From Oribacterium sp. NK2B42 (GTDB lineage: Bacteria; Bacillota; Clostridia; Lachnospirales; Lachnospiraceae), in assembly GCF_000424445.1 (NCBI RefSeq), contig NZ_AUJX01000006.1, positions 62,001 to 126,000 on the forward strand: DNA of 64,000 nt, written 5' to 3'. Below the pieces are notes generated by a model, which saw only the letters and a program-made list of their open reading frames with translations, did not search any database and was not told the origin of the DNA. Numbering within the stretch: position 1 is the stretch's first letter; each line of letters begins with the position of its first letter. A program made the translations under genes and the position numbers. Positions 26,480 to 36,112 of the stretch are shown one piece after another.

Positions 26480-26523
26480 AATGCCACCAGATCCAGTCAC
26501 AGGTTCTGATGGCATTTTTATTA
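26480..26523 (+). terminator. Terminator
   Basis: AATGCCA (26480-26486) pairs with TGGCATT (26510-26516), with an inner CAGA/TCTG step and a T-rich tail. Confidence 0.72.
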
Positions 26524-26979
26524 TTATTAAAAAATAAACTCAAAGTGGGCAATTAATCGTTATTATCTAGCATCATGAATATGATGTTATTTGCCGACAT
26601 AAGTATTGAGTGTATGCGAAAGATTTTATACAAAATAGATTCTTATGTATAAATGGCATAGACATAATTCTATAATTAATAGTTTTACGAAATGTTTATA
26701 AATAACCTTTTCACTTGGACACATCATGACCAACCCCGTCAGTATACTACTTATAGAATCACTTAAATTATTTATTGATAAGAGCGTATCTATATGTGTG
26801 AAAATGAGAGGCTTCGGGTATGATGGTAGATAAAAATCATACCTTAAAACCGTTTTTTAACAATTGAAAAACCACCTGTGTTTCTGTAATGTATTAGCGA
26901 CCAAACTTCTACATTCAGAGATACCGGAGGTATCCACTGGTGGTTTCTGCTAAAACACTATGTAAGAATCTTCTCAATG

Positions 26980-27315
26980 TCAAGCATATTCCTTGAGGAC
27001 TTTTAGCTGCTTTCTGTAGGTTACTGGTCTCTTTTCACTTTTATCTGTAAAGTGGTATATTACGGCCTTTTTTGGCATCGCTGTGTTTAAACTCCTTAAT
27101 GATTTCTTTAACCGCCTTTTTTCAGATGTTTGTAAACAAGCTTCCTTGTACCATATCCTGTTTACTTTGCCTGCGATTATGAGTGCTGTGGGATGTTCCT
27201 TCTTTAGCTGTGCATTCATTTTCTTTATGATGTTGTAGGCTGTGGCTCTGGAAACATCCCAGTCCTCCATGATCTGCTGGGGACCGATATAAGCCGTTTC
27301 TATATTTTTTTCCAT
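26980..27315 (-). CDS. HTH DNA-binding protein, excisionase-like
   Basis: A 111-residue basic protein. Residues 8-60 (YIGPQQIMEDWDVSRATAYN, then IIAGKVNRIWYKEA) have the winged-helix layout of small excisionase/MerR-like DNA-binding proteins common in Clostridial mobile elements. The C-terminal 45 residues are basic and unlike the usual short form, perhaps from a frame change. ATAGGAGGAAAGCA precedes the ATG. It is divergent from the XRE gene; it could act as recombination directionality factor, although it lies far from the integrase. Confidence 0.55.
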   Translation of the reverse strand: MEKNIETAYIGPQQIMEDWDVSRATAYNIIKKMNAQLKKEHPTALIIAGKVNRIWYKEACLQTSEKRRLKKSLRSLNTAMPKKAVIYHFTDKSEKRPVTYRKQLKVLKEYA

Positions 27316-27341
27316 TGCTTTCCTCCTATGGGTTCAACACT

Positions 27342-27399
27342 AACCTTTTAGGTTTGTATATGTAGTCTAACATATCTAACTGATTAGCACAAGTGCTAA
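27342..27399. promoter_or_regulatory. Palindromic operator candidates before second XRE gene
   Basis: TTAGCAC-AA-GTGCTAA (27384-27399) is a perfect palindrome and AACCT-TTT-AGGTT (27342-27354) another. They lie between the divergent HTH gene and the XRE gene that precedes the restriction system. The half-site TAGCAC also occurs before the first XRE gene. Confidence 0.6.
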
Positions 27400-27519
27400 C
27401 CTTAAAGTTTAGTGTAGATATTTTAAGTCTAATATATATTTTTATGTTTAGATAAGAAAGGATTCTGTTATAATTAGGTTAAGATTGCGCTTATTGTGAG
27501 CAAATGGAAGGGATAAACC

Positions 27520-28668
27520 ATGGCTTTTGATATAATGAGATTATTTGATGGTGACGATTATGTTTCTCCGGGATCCATCGGTGGAAAAATAAAAAAGTAC
27601 CGTGAGTTGAGGGGTTGGTCTCAAAAGGAACTGGGAATAAGATGCGGTTTTTCAGCTTCAACAGCTGATGTTCGAATTGCTCAGTATGAGAAAAATAAAA
27701 AGATACCTCGAGAAAAGGCTTTAAAAGATATAGCAGCTGCATTGTCCATAGACGAATGTGCTCTTTTTGATGCTGATATGATTCCTTATAACAGGATGTA
27801 TCATGCTTTATTTGATATGGAAGATTTCCATGGTTTACATCCAGTAAAGAAAGATGATGGATATTATTTGGAGTTTAGCGGTAGCACTGTGTTGGATAAG
27901 AGTGTTACAAAGCTTGATTACAATGGGTTCCTGAAAAAATGGTATGAGATGCGTCAGAAGTATCAGCCAAATAGTTCGGATACTTCAGAAGAAAAGGCAA
28001 CTAAGGCGAAAGAATATTCCTTATGGAGAGGGGAATATCCCTATAACGATGCAAAAGAGACATCTGAGAAAATGCGTGATGCCATGAGGGAGCGTCGTCT
28101 TCAAGCTGAGTTAGACGAACTATATGCAAAGAGGAATAGTGAGGCTGAGATCAATCGAATAGATAAGGCTCTTGAAGGTATCATGCCTGAGGTCAGCGCT
28201 TCATATACCCCGATAGAAAAAGAATCAGATTTGATATACCTAATCAAAAAAACTCTTGAAAAAGGTCTACCATTGGAACAATTCACGCCTGAAGAAAGAG
28301 CTGAAATTGACTATGATTACGTACATCTTTTTTCGGTAAAATCTGAGGATATAACGAAAGATGATGATAGTAAAAGACTTTACGCATTACTTGTGTGTGC
28401 AATTGAGACATTACAGCAGCATCGGATAAATATAGTAAAGAGCATCACATCTAAGGATAAAGTGCTGTATGTTACCTATAAGTATCCATCATCACAATAT
28501 AGATTTTTTGAAAACCTTCAACGGAGTTGGGCGGATATTTCATACATCATAGAGAGACAGCCTCATTGGTCAGAAGAAGAACTTAATGACCTTGAAGAGC
28601 AGTTCCGAATCAAGATTACTGGTGAAAACGATGTTTCTTTTGATGACAATCTAAGTGATGAAGAATAG
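27520..28668 (+). CDS. XRE-family regulator, long form, upstream of type I restriction genes
   Basis: A 382-residue protein with an XRE helix-turn-helix at about residues 20-80 (GGKIKKYRELRGWSQKELG). Residues about 90-195 match the C-terminal domain of the XRE protein at 17167. A further 190 residues, partly coiled coil (RERRLQAELDELYAKRNSEA), are unique to this one and end in an acidic tail. It lies 24 bp before hsdR in the same direction, so it probably controls the restriction operon; the second domain could sense a signal. GGAAGGGATAAACC precedes ATG 27520. Confidence 0.75.
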   Translation: MAFDIMRLFDGDDYVSPGSIGGKIKKYRELRGWSQKELGIRCGFSASTADVRIAQYEKNKKIPREKALKDIAAALSIDECALFDADMIPYNRMYHALFDMEDFHGLHPVKKDDGYYLEFSGSTVLDKSVTKLDYNGFLKKWYEMRQKYQPNSSDTSEEKATKAKEYSLWRGEYPYNDAKETSEKMRDAMRERRLQAELDELYAKRNSEAEINRIDKALEGIMPEVSASYTPIEKESDLIYLIKKTLEKGLPLEQFTPEERAEIDYDYVHLFSVKSEDITKDDDSKRLYALLVCAIETLQQHRINIVKSITSKDKVLYVTYKYPSSQYRFFENLQRSWADISYIIERQPHWSEEELNDLEEQFRIKITGENDVSFDDNLSDEE

Positions 28669-28692
28669 ATAGTTTGGGAAGGAGGTCTCCAA

Positions 28693-31041
28693 GTGGCGGT
28701 TTTGAATAAGAAGCAGATGTCAGAAGAAGATATTAAGCTTAATTACATCACACCGGCAATTCAGCCAGGGTGGTCTGGTCATATCACTATGGAGACCAAG
28801 ATCACAGACGGTCGTATCAATATTCGTGGCAATATGGTCGCCCGCAGCAAACCAAAGTTTGCTGATTATTTATTATACCTAAATAGTGGCAAGCCAATAG
28901 CTGTTGTGGAAGCAAAGGATAATAACCATTCGGTATCCTTTGGCCTTCAGCAGGCTATAACCTATGCTCAGATGATGGATATTCCGTTTGCGTACTCATC
29001 AAACGGTGATGCCTTTTATGAGCATGATTTCCTTACAGGAAAAGAGAGACAGATTCCATTGGATCAGTTCCCGACACAGGAAGAACTGTTTAAAAGGTTT
29101 TATGCGGAAGTAAATGATGGCTCCGGCTATTCGGAAGCAGAAAAGAGGGTTGTCGATCAGCCATATTATTCATCGCAAAATACATATCCTCCAAGATATT
29201 ATCAGAGGAACGCCGTAAACCGTACCGTTGAGGCTATTGCAAGAGGTCAGCAGAGACTTCTTCTTGTCATGGCAACCGGTACCGGAAAGACATATACCGC
29301 ATTTCAGATTGTTTACAGACTGCTCCGAGCTGACATAAAGAAAAGAATCCTTTATCTTGCGGACAGAAATATCCTTGTGGATCAGAGCATCCTTCAGGAC
29401 TTTGCTCCATTAGAGAAGACTATTTATAAGGTGGACTTTTCCGATAAAGATTGTTTGAATAAGATTTCATCCCATGAAGTGAACTTTGCACTGTATCATC
29501 AGATGGTGGGTCAGAACGATGAAGAACACTTCCGTCAGATCCCGGCAGGATACTTTGACCTTATCATCGTGGATGAGTGTCACCGTGGAAGTGCTAAGGA
29601 AGACAGTAACTGGCGTAAAGTCCTTGAATACTTCAGTACAGCAACACAGATCGGTATGACAGCGACTCCGAAGGAAAGTGAGAAAGTTTCCAATATAGAT
29701 TACTTCGGGGATCCCGTTTATACATACAGTCTGAAGCAGGGTATTGAGGACGGATTCCTTGCGCCTTTTAAGGTTATCAATGTCACTCTGGATATCAGTG
29801 ATGGGTGGAGACCGTATAAGGGTCAGACTGACTTGTATGGAAACGAGATACCAGATCGCATCTACAATAACCGTGATTTCGATTATCCGAATGGTGTTAT
29901 CCTTGAAGACCGTATCAATGAGGTTGCTAACGAGATTACAGAGTATCTGAAGGCAACAGACAGAATGCAGAAGACCATTGTGTTCTGTGCTACCGAGGAT
30001 GCAGCGGAACGTATGCGTATTGCGCTTGTAAACCTTAATAACGATATGGTCGAGAAGAATCCTGATTATGTGGTTCGCATCACAGGATCTGATACTTATG
30101 GAAAGAGTAAGCTGGATTACTTTATATCCGTATCATCAGAGTATCCTGTTATTGCAACGACATCTGAGCTGCTTTCAACCGGTGCAGATTGCAAGATGAC
30201 GAAGTTCATCGTACTTGATAAGTATATCGAGAGCATGACCACATTTAAGCAGATTATAGGTCGTGGAACCCGTATCCGTGAAAAGGAAGGAAAAACGCAC
30301 TTTGCTGTTATGGACTTCCGTGGCGTTACAAAACTCTTTGCGGATCCTGAATGGGATGGACCGATAGAGCAGGATGAACATTTCCATCATGGCGGTACGG
30401 AGAATCATCCTCCGAAGCCTCCATACGACCCTGATCACCCGATAGAACCTGTTGAAAGGCTTGGGGTACCTATCGTTGATAAAGATGGATGTCAGGTAAA
30501 GATTATCAATAAGACTGTATCTGTCTATGATGCTAACGGAAGATTACTCCGGCAGGAAGATATCATTGACTATACGAGAACCAATATTAAGGGTGAATAT
30601 GCTTCCCTGTCAGACTTTATCCGTAAATGGAAGGCATCTGATAAGAAGGAAGAGATTCGAAAAGCCCTTGCAGAAATGGGCATTGATCTTGAAGCCCTGA
30701 AGAAGGATCAGAATATGGCTGATGTAGATGATTTTGACTTCATCTGTTATGTTGCATACGGTCAGAAACCTCTAACAAGGGCAGAGAGAGCCAATAATGT
30801 AAAGAAGAGGGATTTCTTCTCCAAGTATTCCGGGGATGCCAGGGCTGTATTGGAGATCCTTTTGGATAAGTATATGAATCAGGGAATTACCGAGGTTGAA
30901 GATATCAGGGTTCTTTCCCTGGCTGATTTTGAAAAGTACGGAAAGCCTGCGAAAATCGTGAAACTCTTCGGTGGCAAGGTACAGTATGAACAGGCTGTAA
31001 AAGAGCTTGAAGAAAATATTTATGGAATCGAGGTAGGTTAA
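28693..31041 (+). CDS. hsdR: Type I restriction endonuclease, R subunit
   Basis: A 782-residue motor-nuclease that, with HsdM and HsdS, translocates and cuts unmethylated DNA. The N-terminal PD-(D/E)XK nuclease shows Asp58 (KPKFADYL) and Glu73-Ala-Lys75 (VVEAKDN). The helicase core shows Walker A ATGTGKT (194-200), DECH (294-297), TATP, and motif VI QIIGRGTRIRE. The C-terminal region fits EcoEI-type R subunits. GTG 28693 is preceded by GGAAGGAGG. It ends 1 bp before hsdM. It looks complete. Confidence 0.93.
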   Translation: MAVLNKKQMSEEDIKLNYITPAIQPGWSGHITMETKITDGRINIRGNMVARSKPKFADYLLYLNSGKPIAVVEAKDNNHSVSFGLQQAITYAQMMDIPFAYSSNGDAFYEHDFLTGKERQIPLDQFPTQEELFKRFYAEVNDGSGYSEAEKRVVDQPYYSSQNTYPPRYYQRNAVNRTVEAIARGQQRLLLVMATGTGKTYTAFQIVYRLLRADIKKRILYLADRNILVDQSILQDFAPLEKTIYKVDFSDKDCLNKISSHEVNFALYHQMVGQNDEEHFRQIPAGYFDLIIVDECHRGSAKEDSNWRKVLEYFSTATQIGMTATPKESEKVSNIDYFGDPVYTYSLKQGIEDGFLAPFKVINVTLDISDGWRPYKGQTDLYGNEIPDRIYNNRDFDYPNGVILEDRINEVANEITEYLKATDRMQKTIVFCATEDAAERMRIALVNLNNDMVEKNPDYVVRITGSDTYGKSKLDYFISVSSEYPVIATTSELLSTGADCKMTKFIVLDKYIESMTTFKQIIGRGTRIREKEGKTHFAVMDFRGVTKLFADPEWDGPIEQDEHFHHGGTENHPPKPPYDPDHPIEPVERLGVPIVDKDGCQVKIINKTVSVYDANGRLLRQEDIIDYTRTNIKGEYASLSDFIRKWKASDKKEEIRKALAEMGIDLEALKKDQNMADVDDFDFICYVAYGQKPLTRAERANNVKKRDFFSKYSGDARAVLEILLDKYMNQGITEVEDIRVLSLADFEKYGKPAKIVKLFGGKVQYEQAVKELEENIYGIEVG

Positions 31042-31042
31042 G

Positions 31043-32524
31043 ATGGCGATGCAGTCAGGTTTTATCAAAAGAATCAGAGACATCATGCGTATGGATGCCG
31101 GTATTAACGGTGACGCACAAAGAATTGAGCAGATGGTATGGATGCTCTTTCTGAAGGTCTATGATGCCAAGGAGGATGATTGGGAACTGAATGAGGACAA
31201 CTATACATCCATCATCCCCGATGAATGCAGATGGCGTAACTGGGCGCAGGCAGATGATAATGGTCATGCTATGACCGGTGACAAGCTGCTGAACTTTGTA
31301 AATAATACGCTTTTCCCGACCTTAAAGGAACTGCCCGTAACACCGGATACTCCTGTAAAGAAGGCTATTGTAAAATCCACTTTTGAGGATGCCAATAACT
31401 ATATGAAGGACGGTGTATATCTCCGTCAGGTCATTGATATTATTGATGAAATCGAGTTCGATGATGTAAAGGAAAGCCACGCATTCGGTTTCGTTTATGA
31501 GGAAATCCTTCGTGATTTGCAGGCTGCCGGATCTTCCGGTGAGTTCTATACTCCCCGTGCCGTAACAGACTTTATGGCACTTATGATACAGCCGAAGCTT
31601 GGTGAAAAGATGGCAGATTTTGCCTGCGGTACAGGTGGCTTTATCACATCATGGCTAGGGCAGTTACAGAAGCAAGTAAAGGATACAGCTGCACAGAAGC
31701 AGTTTGACGATAGTTTTTATGGTATTGAAAAGAAGCCTTTCCCTTATCTTCTTTGTGTTACCAATATGCTTTTACATGATATCGAAGTGCCGAATATCTA
31801 TCACATGAACTCTCTGAAGCATAATCTTTTGGATTATACCGATGATGATAAGTTTGATGTTATCCTGATGAATCCTCCTTATGGTGGTCACGAGGATAAG
31901 TCTATACAGGGGTTCTTCCCGGATGATCTTGCTTCATCTGAGACGGCGGATCTCTTTATGTCAGTTATCATGTATCGTCTGAAGAAGAACGGAAGGGCTG
32001 CTGTTGTTGTACCCGATGGTTTCCTTTTCGGTCTTGATAATGCCAAGGTAGCGATAAAGACAAAACTTCTCACAGAGTTTAATCTGCATACCGTTATCAG
32101 ATTACCGGGATCTGTATTTAGCCCGTACACATCTATTTCAACAAATCTTCTGTTCTTTGATAACAAGATGCCTTCGGGTGATGTTTGGTTCTATAGGGTG
32201 GATATGCCTTCTGACAGAAAGCATTTCTCCAAGACCAAACCGATGGAACTGAAGCATTTCGATGATGCAATAGCTTGGTGGAATGACAAAAAAGAAATTG
32301 AACTTGAAGATGGACCGAAGGCAAAGAAGTATTCGACTGATTTCCTTTTGAAGGATCAGGGATGCAATATTGATCTTTGTGGATATCCTCATGAAGAGGA
32401 AGAGGTTCTTTCTCCAATGGAAACAATCCAGAATTACCAAGAGAAGAGAACTACCCTTAATGCAGAAATAGATAAGGTTCTTGCTGAACTGGAAGCGCTA
32501 TTGCCGGGAGGTGTTACGGAATGA
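31043..32524 (+). CDS. hsdM: Type I restriction-modification methyltransferase
   Basis: A 493-residue adenine N6 DNA methyltransferase of the type I complex. An N-terminal helical HsdM domain (about 1-150) precedes the SAM-binding motif DFACGTGGF (192-200) and the catalytic NPPY (277-280). It protects host DNA and forms part of the restriction complex. It starts 1 bp after hsdR and its stop overlaps the hsdS start by 4 bp (ATGA), so all three are translationally coupled. Confidence 0.94.
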   Translation: MAMQSGFIKRIRDIMRMDAGINGDAQRIEQMVWMLFLKVYDAKEDDWELNEDNYTSIIPDECRWRNWAQADDNGHAMTGDKLLNFVNNTLFPTLKELPVTPDTPVKKAIVKSTFEDANNYMKDGVYLRQVIDIIDEIEFDDVKESHAFGFVYEEILRDLQAAGSSGEFYTPRAVTDFMALMIQPKLGEKMADFACGTGGFITSWLGQLQKQVKDTAAQKQFDDSFYGIEKKPFPYLLCVTNMLLHDIEVPNIYHMNSLKHNLLDYTDDDKFDVILMNPPYGGHEDKSIQGFFPDDLASSETADLFMSVIMYRLKKNGRAAVVVPDGFLFGLDNAKVAIKTKLLTEFNLHTVIRLPGSVFSPYTSISTNLLFFDNKMPSGDVWFYRVDMPSDRKHFSKTKPMELKHFDDAIAWWNDKKEIELEDGPKAKKYSTDFLLKDQGCNIDLCGYPHEEEEVLSPMETIQNYQEKRTTLNAEIDKVLAELEALLPGGVTE

Positions 32525-33951
32525 CTCCTGAACAATTAAAAGCAAGTATTCTTCACTTTGCAATTCAAGGAAAATTGGTGAAGCAGAGGGCTGAGGAAGG
32601 AACGGCCGAAGAACTGTATCAGCAGATACAGGATGAAAAACAAAAACTGATCAAAGAAGGAAAGATAAAGAAAGAGAAGCCTCTTGCGGAGATTACAGAG
32701 GATGAAATCCCGTTTGACATTCCTGAGAGTTGGAGATTCTGCAGGCTTGGAGAATGTATAGATCTTTTGTCTGGGCAAGATTTACCGTCTAATAGATATA
32801 ATGATAAAAAAGAAGGCATTGTGTATTTAACAGGAGCGAGCAATATTGATGATAATGGACAGATTATTATCAATAGATGGACAACAACACCGACATCCAT
32901 AGCTACGCAGGGAAATTTATTGCTTACTTGTAAGGGAACCATAGGAAAAACATGTATTTTAAATATCCCTGAGGCTCATATTGCAAGACAGATAATGGCA
33001 ATCACAGAAATCTTAGTCAGTATTGAGTATTTGCGTTACTTTATTGAAATAAGTATTTCAAACCTTCAGAGCAAGGCTAAAAGTATGATACCAGGCATAG
33101 ATAGAGATACTGTAAGGGGGTTGATTTTTCCACTCCCACCGCTCGAGGAGCAGCATCGTATTGTTGCCAAGATAGAGGAACTTCTTCCGTATGTTGACCG
33201 CTATGCTGAAGCCTACAACAAATTTGAGAAGTTTAATGCCAAATTCCCGGAGGATATGAAGAAGTCTATCCTTCAGTACGCCATTCAGGGCAAATTGGTG
33301 GAGCAGAGACCGGAAGAAGGAACGGCTGAAGAACTGTATCAGCAGATACAGGATGAAAAGCAGAGGTTGATCAAGGAAGGAAAGATAAAGAAAGAAAAGC
33401 CTTTAGCAGAGATTACGGTGGATGAGATTCCATTTGATATACCTGAAAGCTGGAAATGGGTAAGGGTATGTTCAGTTGGAGTAACACAAACTGGAAACAC
33501 ACCCAAAAAATCTCATCCGGAGTATTTTGGTAATTATATTCCATTTTTGGGACCTGGAGATATTCAAAATGGAAATGTCAACTATGATAATCAGGGACTT
33601 TCCGAAGAAGGAAAAGAATATGGTCGTGTTACTCCGTCAGATTCTGTGTTACAAGTATGCATAGGCGGTAGTATAGGAAAATGTGCGTTGGTTGACAGAG
33701 AAGTAACCTTTAACCAGCAAATCAATTCTATCTATCCTTTAATATCTGATAGCAAGTATGTTTATTATGTTTTAGATAGTTATTATTTTAAGGACTATAT
33801 GAAGGAGAACTCAGGAGGAACAGCAACACCTATTATTAACAGAGGACTGTGGGATGCGATAGTCATACCGTTACCGCCGCTTGAAGAACAACATCGTATT
33901 GTTGCCAAAATAGAGGAACTCCTTCCGTTCTGTGAAAGGTTAGTGAAATAA
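32521..33951 (+). CDS. hsdS: Type I restriction specificity subunit
   Basis: A 476-residue DNA-recognition subunit with two target recognition domains. A block of about 70 residues (AIQGKLV, EEGTAEELYQQIQDEKQ, EIPFDIPESW) occurs at the start and again at about 245-316, and LEEQHRIVAKIEELLP follows each recognition domain. The repeats are nearly identical in DNA as well, allowing recombination that would swap or delete a recognition domain. The first domain should read one half of a split target and the second the other half. The target sequence cannot be predicted. Confidence 0.92.
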   Translation: MTPEQLKASILHFAIQGKLVKQRAEEGTAEELYQQIQDEKQKLIKEGKIKKEKPLAEITEDEIPFDIPESWRFCRLGECIDLLSGQDLPSNRYNDKKEGIVYLTGASNIDDNGQIIINRWTTTPTSIATQGNLLLTCKGTIGKTCILNIPEAHIARQIMAITEILVSIEYLRYFIEISISNLQSKAKSMIPGIDRDTVRGLIFPLPPLEEQHRIVAKIEELLPYVDRYAEAYNKFEKFNAKFPEDMKKSILQYAIQGKLVEQRPEEGTAEELYQQIQDEKQRLIKEGKIKKEKPLAEITVDEIPFDIPESWKWVRVCSVGVTQTGNTPKKSHPEYFGNYIPFLGPGDIQNGNVNYDNQGLSEEGKEYGRVTPSDSVLQVCIGGSIGKCALVDREVTFNQQINSIYPLISDSKYVYYVLDSYYFKDYMKENSGGTATPIINRGLWDAIVIPLPPLEEQHRIVAKIEELLPFCERLVK

Positions 33952-34381
33952 AAACAATAGCTCTACGCTTTGGAGAACATTTTTCGCCTGAATGCGGGAC
34001 TATTTCGGCACACGAAGAGATAATCGAAAAGCTAGGATATGTCTGTATGGAAAGGTGGGCTCCAAAATATCGGAAAAGATGATAAAAGAAATAATGGCAT
34101 CGGATAGTCTAAGAATATTGCTCATTAGAAGTGGAAAGGCTGAAAGGTATTGGGCTGAAGTTAAAGAAATTCAGTATGGAGTGCCTGAAAAAGAAGCTAT
34201 TCCTGAGTATTACAGAGACACTGCGGGAACATTCAAAACATGGTTTAAGATTGAGAAATTTGTTCTTGCTGATAAGGATGTTATGAGTAAGTGCGTGGTA
34301 GCATCATCAGGAAAGATCCTTGGTGAAGCATCTAAACATAGTATGAGACCGTATTTTATAATAAATGCCCCTACCGGTTAG
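33952..34381 (+). pseudogene. Frameshifted PUA/EVE-like protein after hsdS
   Basis: Two frames together give one protein: KTIALRFGEHFSPECGTIS through KLGYVC in one frame, then YGKVGSKISEKMIKEI and RSGKAERYWAEVKEIQYGVP in the next, with the break near 34045. There is no start codon with a ribosome site for the first half. An ORF from ATG 33992 in the second frame reads out-of-frame N-terminal residues. The intact version would be a protein of about 140 residues with a PUA/EVE-like look. It is read as an inactivated neighbour gene of the restriction locus. Confidence 0.5.
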
Positions 34382-34410
34382 AAAGAAAACAAAAGGGAGT
34401 AGGATGTTTC

Positions 34411-35085
34411 ATGGCTGAATTGTCAATAAAAACTATTATTGAGGCAGGAAAGAAGTCTCTTGAAGATAAGAATTATTGGAGCGCTTTGGTAGTGGCGCTT
34501 ACATTGCCCTCCATGTGTTCAAGGGTCGAGTATGCGGATGAGAAATATAAAGGCAAGAGTAGAAATGATGAAAACGGCGTATGGTACGAAGACAATAGAG
34601 GTGTTATTCGCTGGCACGACAGGAGAGCTTATGTCAAGTGGTGCAATGAATGGATAAGTCTGGGATCCAAATCAACCGTTGGTGGTAAACTTGTAAAAAA
34701 CGAGTATTATAAGGACAGCTTTCTGGTTTCAATTCTTGGAGAGAACTATGCTGAACAGTTTTATGAAATGCGATGTAATATCCTTCATCAATGTGAAACG
34801 GATATAGAGCATGGTTCGGGACTTCCGATATTCTTTTCAATTGGGATTGGAAATACGCACTTATCCAAAGAATGTATTATACAAATAGAAACAATTTGTG
34901 ATGAGATATTCCGTTATGCCGAAAGCTGGATAGAGATTTGCCATTATAACGACCTGCCAAGGCGACAATACTATGATGGAAACAGCAGAGATGACAGGCT
35001 ACTGTATAATAAGCTTTGTGACGACAGTAGAGCCGATTATCTGCTGGAACAACACAATAAAGAATTAAATCGAAGAAACGGATAA
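34411..35085 (+). CDS. HEPN-like protein
   Basis: A 224-residue protein, mostly helical. Residues 117-130 (FYEMRCNILHQCETD) carry Arg121-x4-His126, the R-x4-H signature of HEPN ribonuclease domains, inside a helical context with conserved LRNxxLH-like spacing. The 45-90 insert (NGVWYEDNRGVIRWHDRRAY) is aromatic-rich. HEPN proteins are frequent RNA-cutting toxins in defence islands; here it directly follows a type I restriction locus. GGGAGTAGG lies before the ATG. No antitoxin (MNT-type) gene is adjacent. The activity is inferred from the motif only. Confidence 0.55.
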   Translation: MAELSIKTIIEAGKKSLEDKNYWSALVVALTLPSMCSRVEYADEKYKGKSRNDENGVWYEDNRGVIRWHDRRAYVKWCNEWISLGSKSTVGGKLVKNEYYKDSFLVSILGENYAEQFYEMRCNILHQCETDIEHGSGLPIFFSIGIGNTHLSKECIIQIETICDEIFRYAESWIEICHYNDLPRRQYYDGNSRDDRLLYNKLCDDSRADYLLEQHNKELNRRNG

Positions 35086-35118
35086 TATAATTACTTCAAT
35101 ATTTTAGGAGATGGATGG

Positions 35119-35718
35119 TTAATCCATCTCCGCTATTTTTATATACTTGTAAACAGATACCCGGGAGCAATCCATGATACGAGCCATCTCTGAAATGTTG
35201 ATGTCACCGGACTTATACATTTGATAATATTTCCAAAACTTATCGGGAAGACGATCCTTGGTGGTTTCAGGTCTTCCAATCTGTTTTCCCTTGGCAGCTG
35301 CATTTTTCATGCCAGACTTCACTCTCTGTGATATGATATTACGCTCCATTTCAGCAAATACGCCCCACATCTTAACCATCCCCTCTGTCATAGGATCCAT
35401 TTCACCTTTGGAACAGTCCACACGGAAGGAACCGCCGATATCAAGAATCAGCTTTTTATCTTTTATGGTCTGAAGGATCTCACAAAGGCGCTTGGTAGAC
35501 CTTGTGAGCCGTGATACTTCCGTGGTGGCTATGGCATCTCCTTCTGATACGATATCCATAAGTTTCTGAAGTTCGGCACGGTCATCCTTGGTACCGGATT
35601 CATATTCCCAGTAAATATATTTGTCGTCAGTAACACCGAGAGCATACAGTTCTCGTTTCTGTCGATCAATGTCTTGTCTCTCTTCATTGGTAGAGCAACG
35701 AGCATATCCGTAAATCAT
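35119..35718 (-). CDS. Serine recombinase (resolvase/invertase)
   Basis: A 199-residue small serine recombinase. The catalytic Ser9 is in YARCSTNEERQDI; the resolvase body continues with TTEVSRLTRSTKRLCEIL and MERNIISQRVKSGM; a C-terminal helix-turn-helix (INISEMARIMDCSRVSVYKY) binds DNA. It lies convergent to the restriction cluster. It could invert or resolve DNA in the element, for example at hsdS repeats, but those are direct, not inverted, and no obvious cross-over site was found. Confidence 0.85.
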   Translation of the reverse strand: MIYGYARCSTNEERQDIDRQKRELYALGVTDDKYIYWEYESGTKDDRAELQKLMDIVSEGDAIATTEVSRLTRSTKRLCEILQTIKDKKLILDIGGSFRVDCSKGEMDPMTEGMVKMWGVFAEMERNIISQRVKSGMKNAAAKGKQIGRPETTKDRLPDKFWKYYQMYKSGDINISEMARIMDCSRVSVYKYIKIAEMD

Positions 35719-36112
35719 ATAATCAGTCCTTTATGTTAAAGAAAAGGGTAGTTGACTTTTTTATACAAAAATCAGCCTCTTTTCTGTGGTTATTGTTATC
35801 ATTTTAAGTGTAAACGAAATCATCTGTTTTTATGTACACATATATTTCATAGTGTACTTCAACCCAACTATGAAAATCATTAATTTGTTATGAAAAAAAT
35901 ATAGTAATATCAAGGCCAAAAAATCCAATCCCTAAAAATGTACTTTGGTAGATAAAACCGTCATTGACTATGGGTGCATATAAATTAAAAGTTAATATAG
36001 GTTTTACATAAATTTCATTTAATTTATCTTTTGGTGCATGGTACATTTATATATATATATGTATGTAATTAGGTTGTGTAGAAAAGTACACTATATTGTA
36101 AGAGGTTATAAA
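35719..36112. other. AT-rich divergent intergenic region
   Basis: No gene is seen. It contains near-repeats GGGTGCATAT (35970) and TTGGTGCATGG (36031) and an inverted TGTACA/TGTAC-like pair near 35832-35857, possible operators for the divergent genes. Confidence 0.35.

Larger units (their letters stand above)
26223..26979. other. Intergenic region with remnant and terminator
   Basis: It includes a gene remnant (26295-26432), a terminator (26480-26523) and about 450 bp of AT-rich DNA in which I see no gene. Confidence 0.45.

Noticed and set aside
32521-33951. Invertible hsdS shufflon
   Set aside because: The internal repeats are direct, no second or silent hsdS copy is present, and no inverted crossover sites were seen near the serine recombinase.
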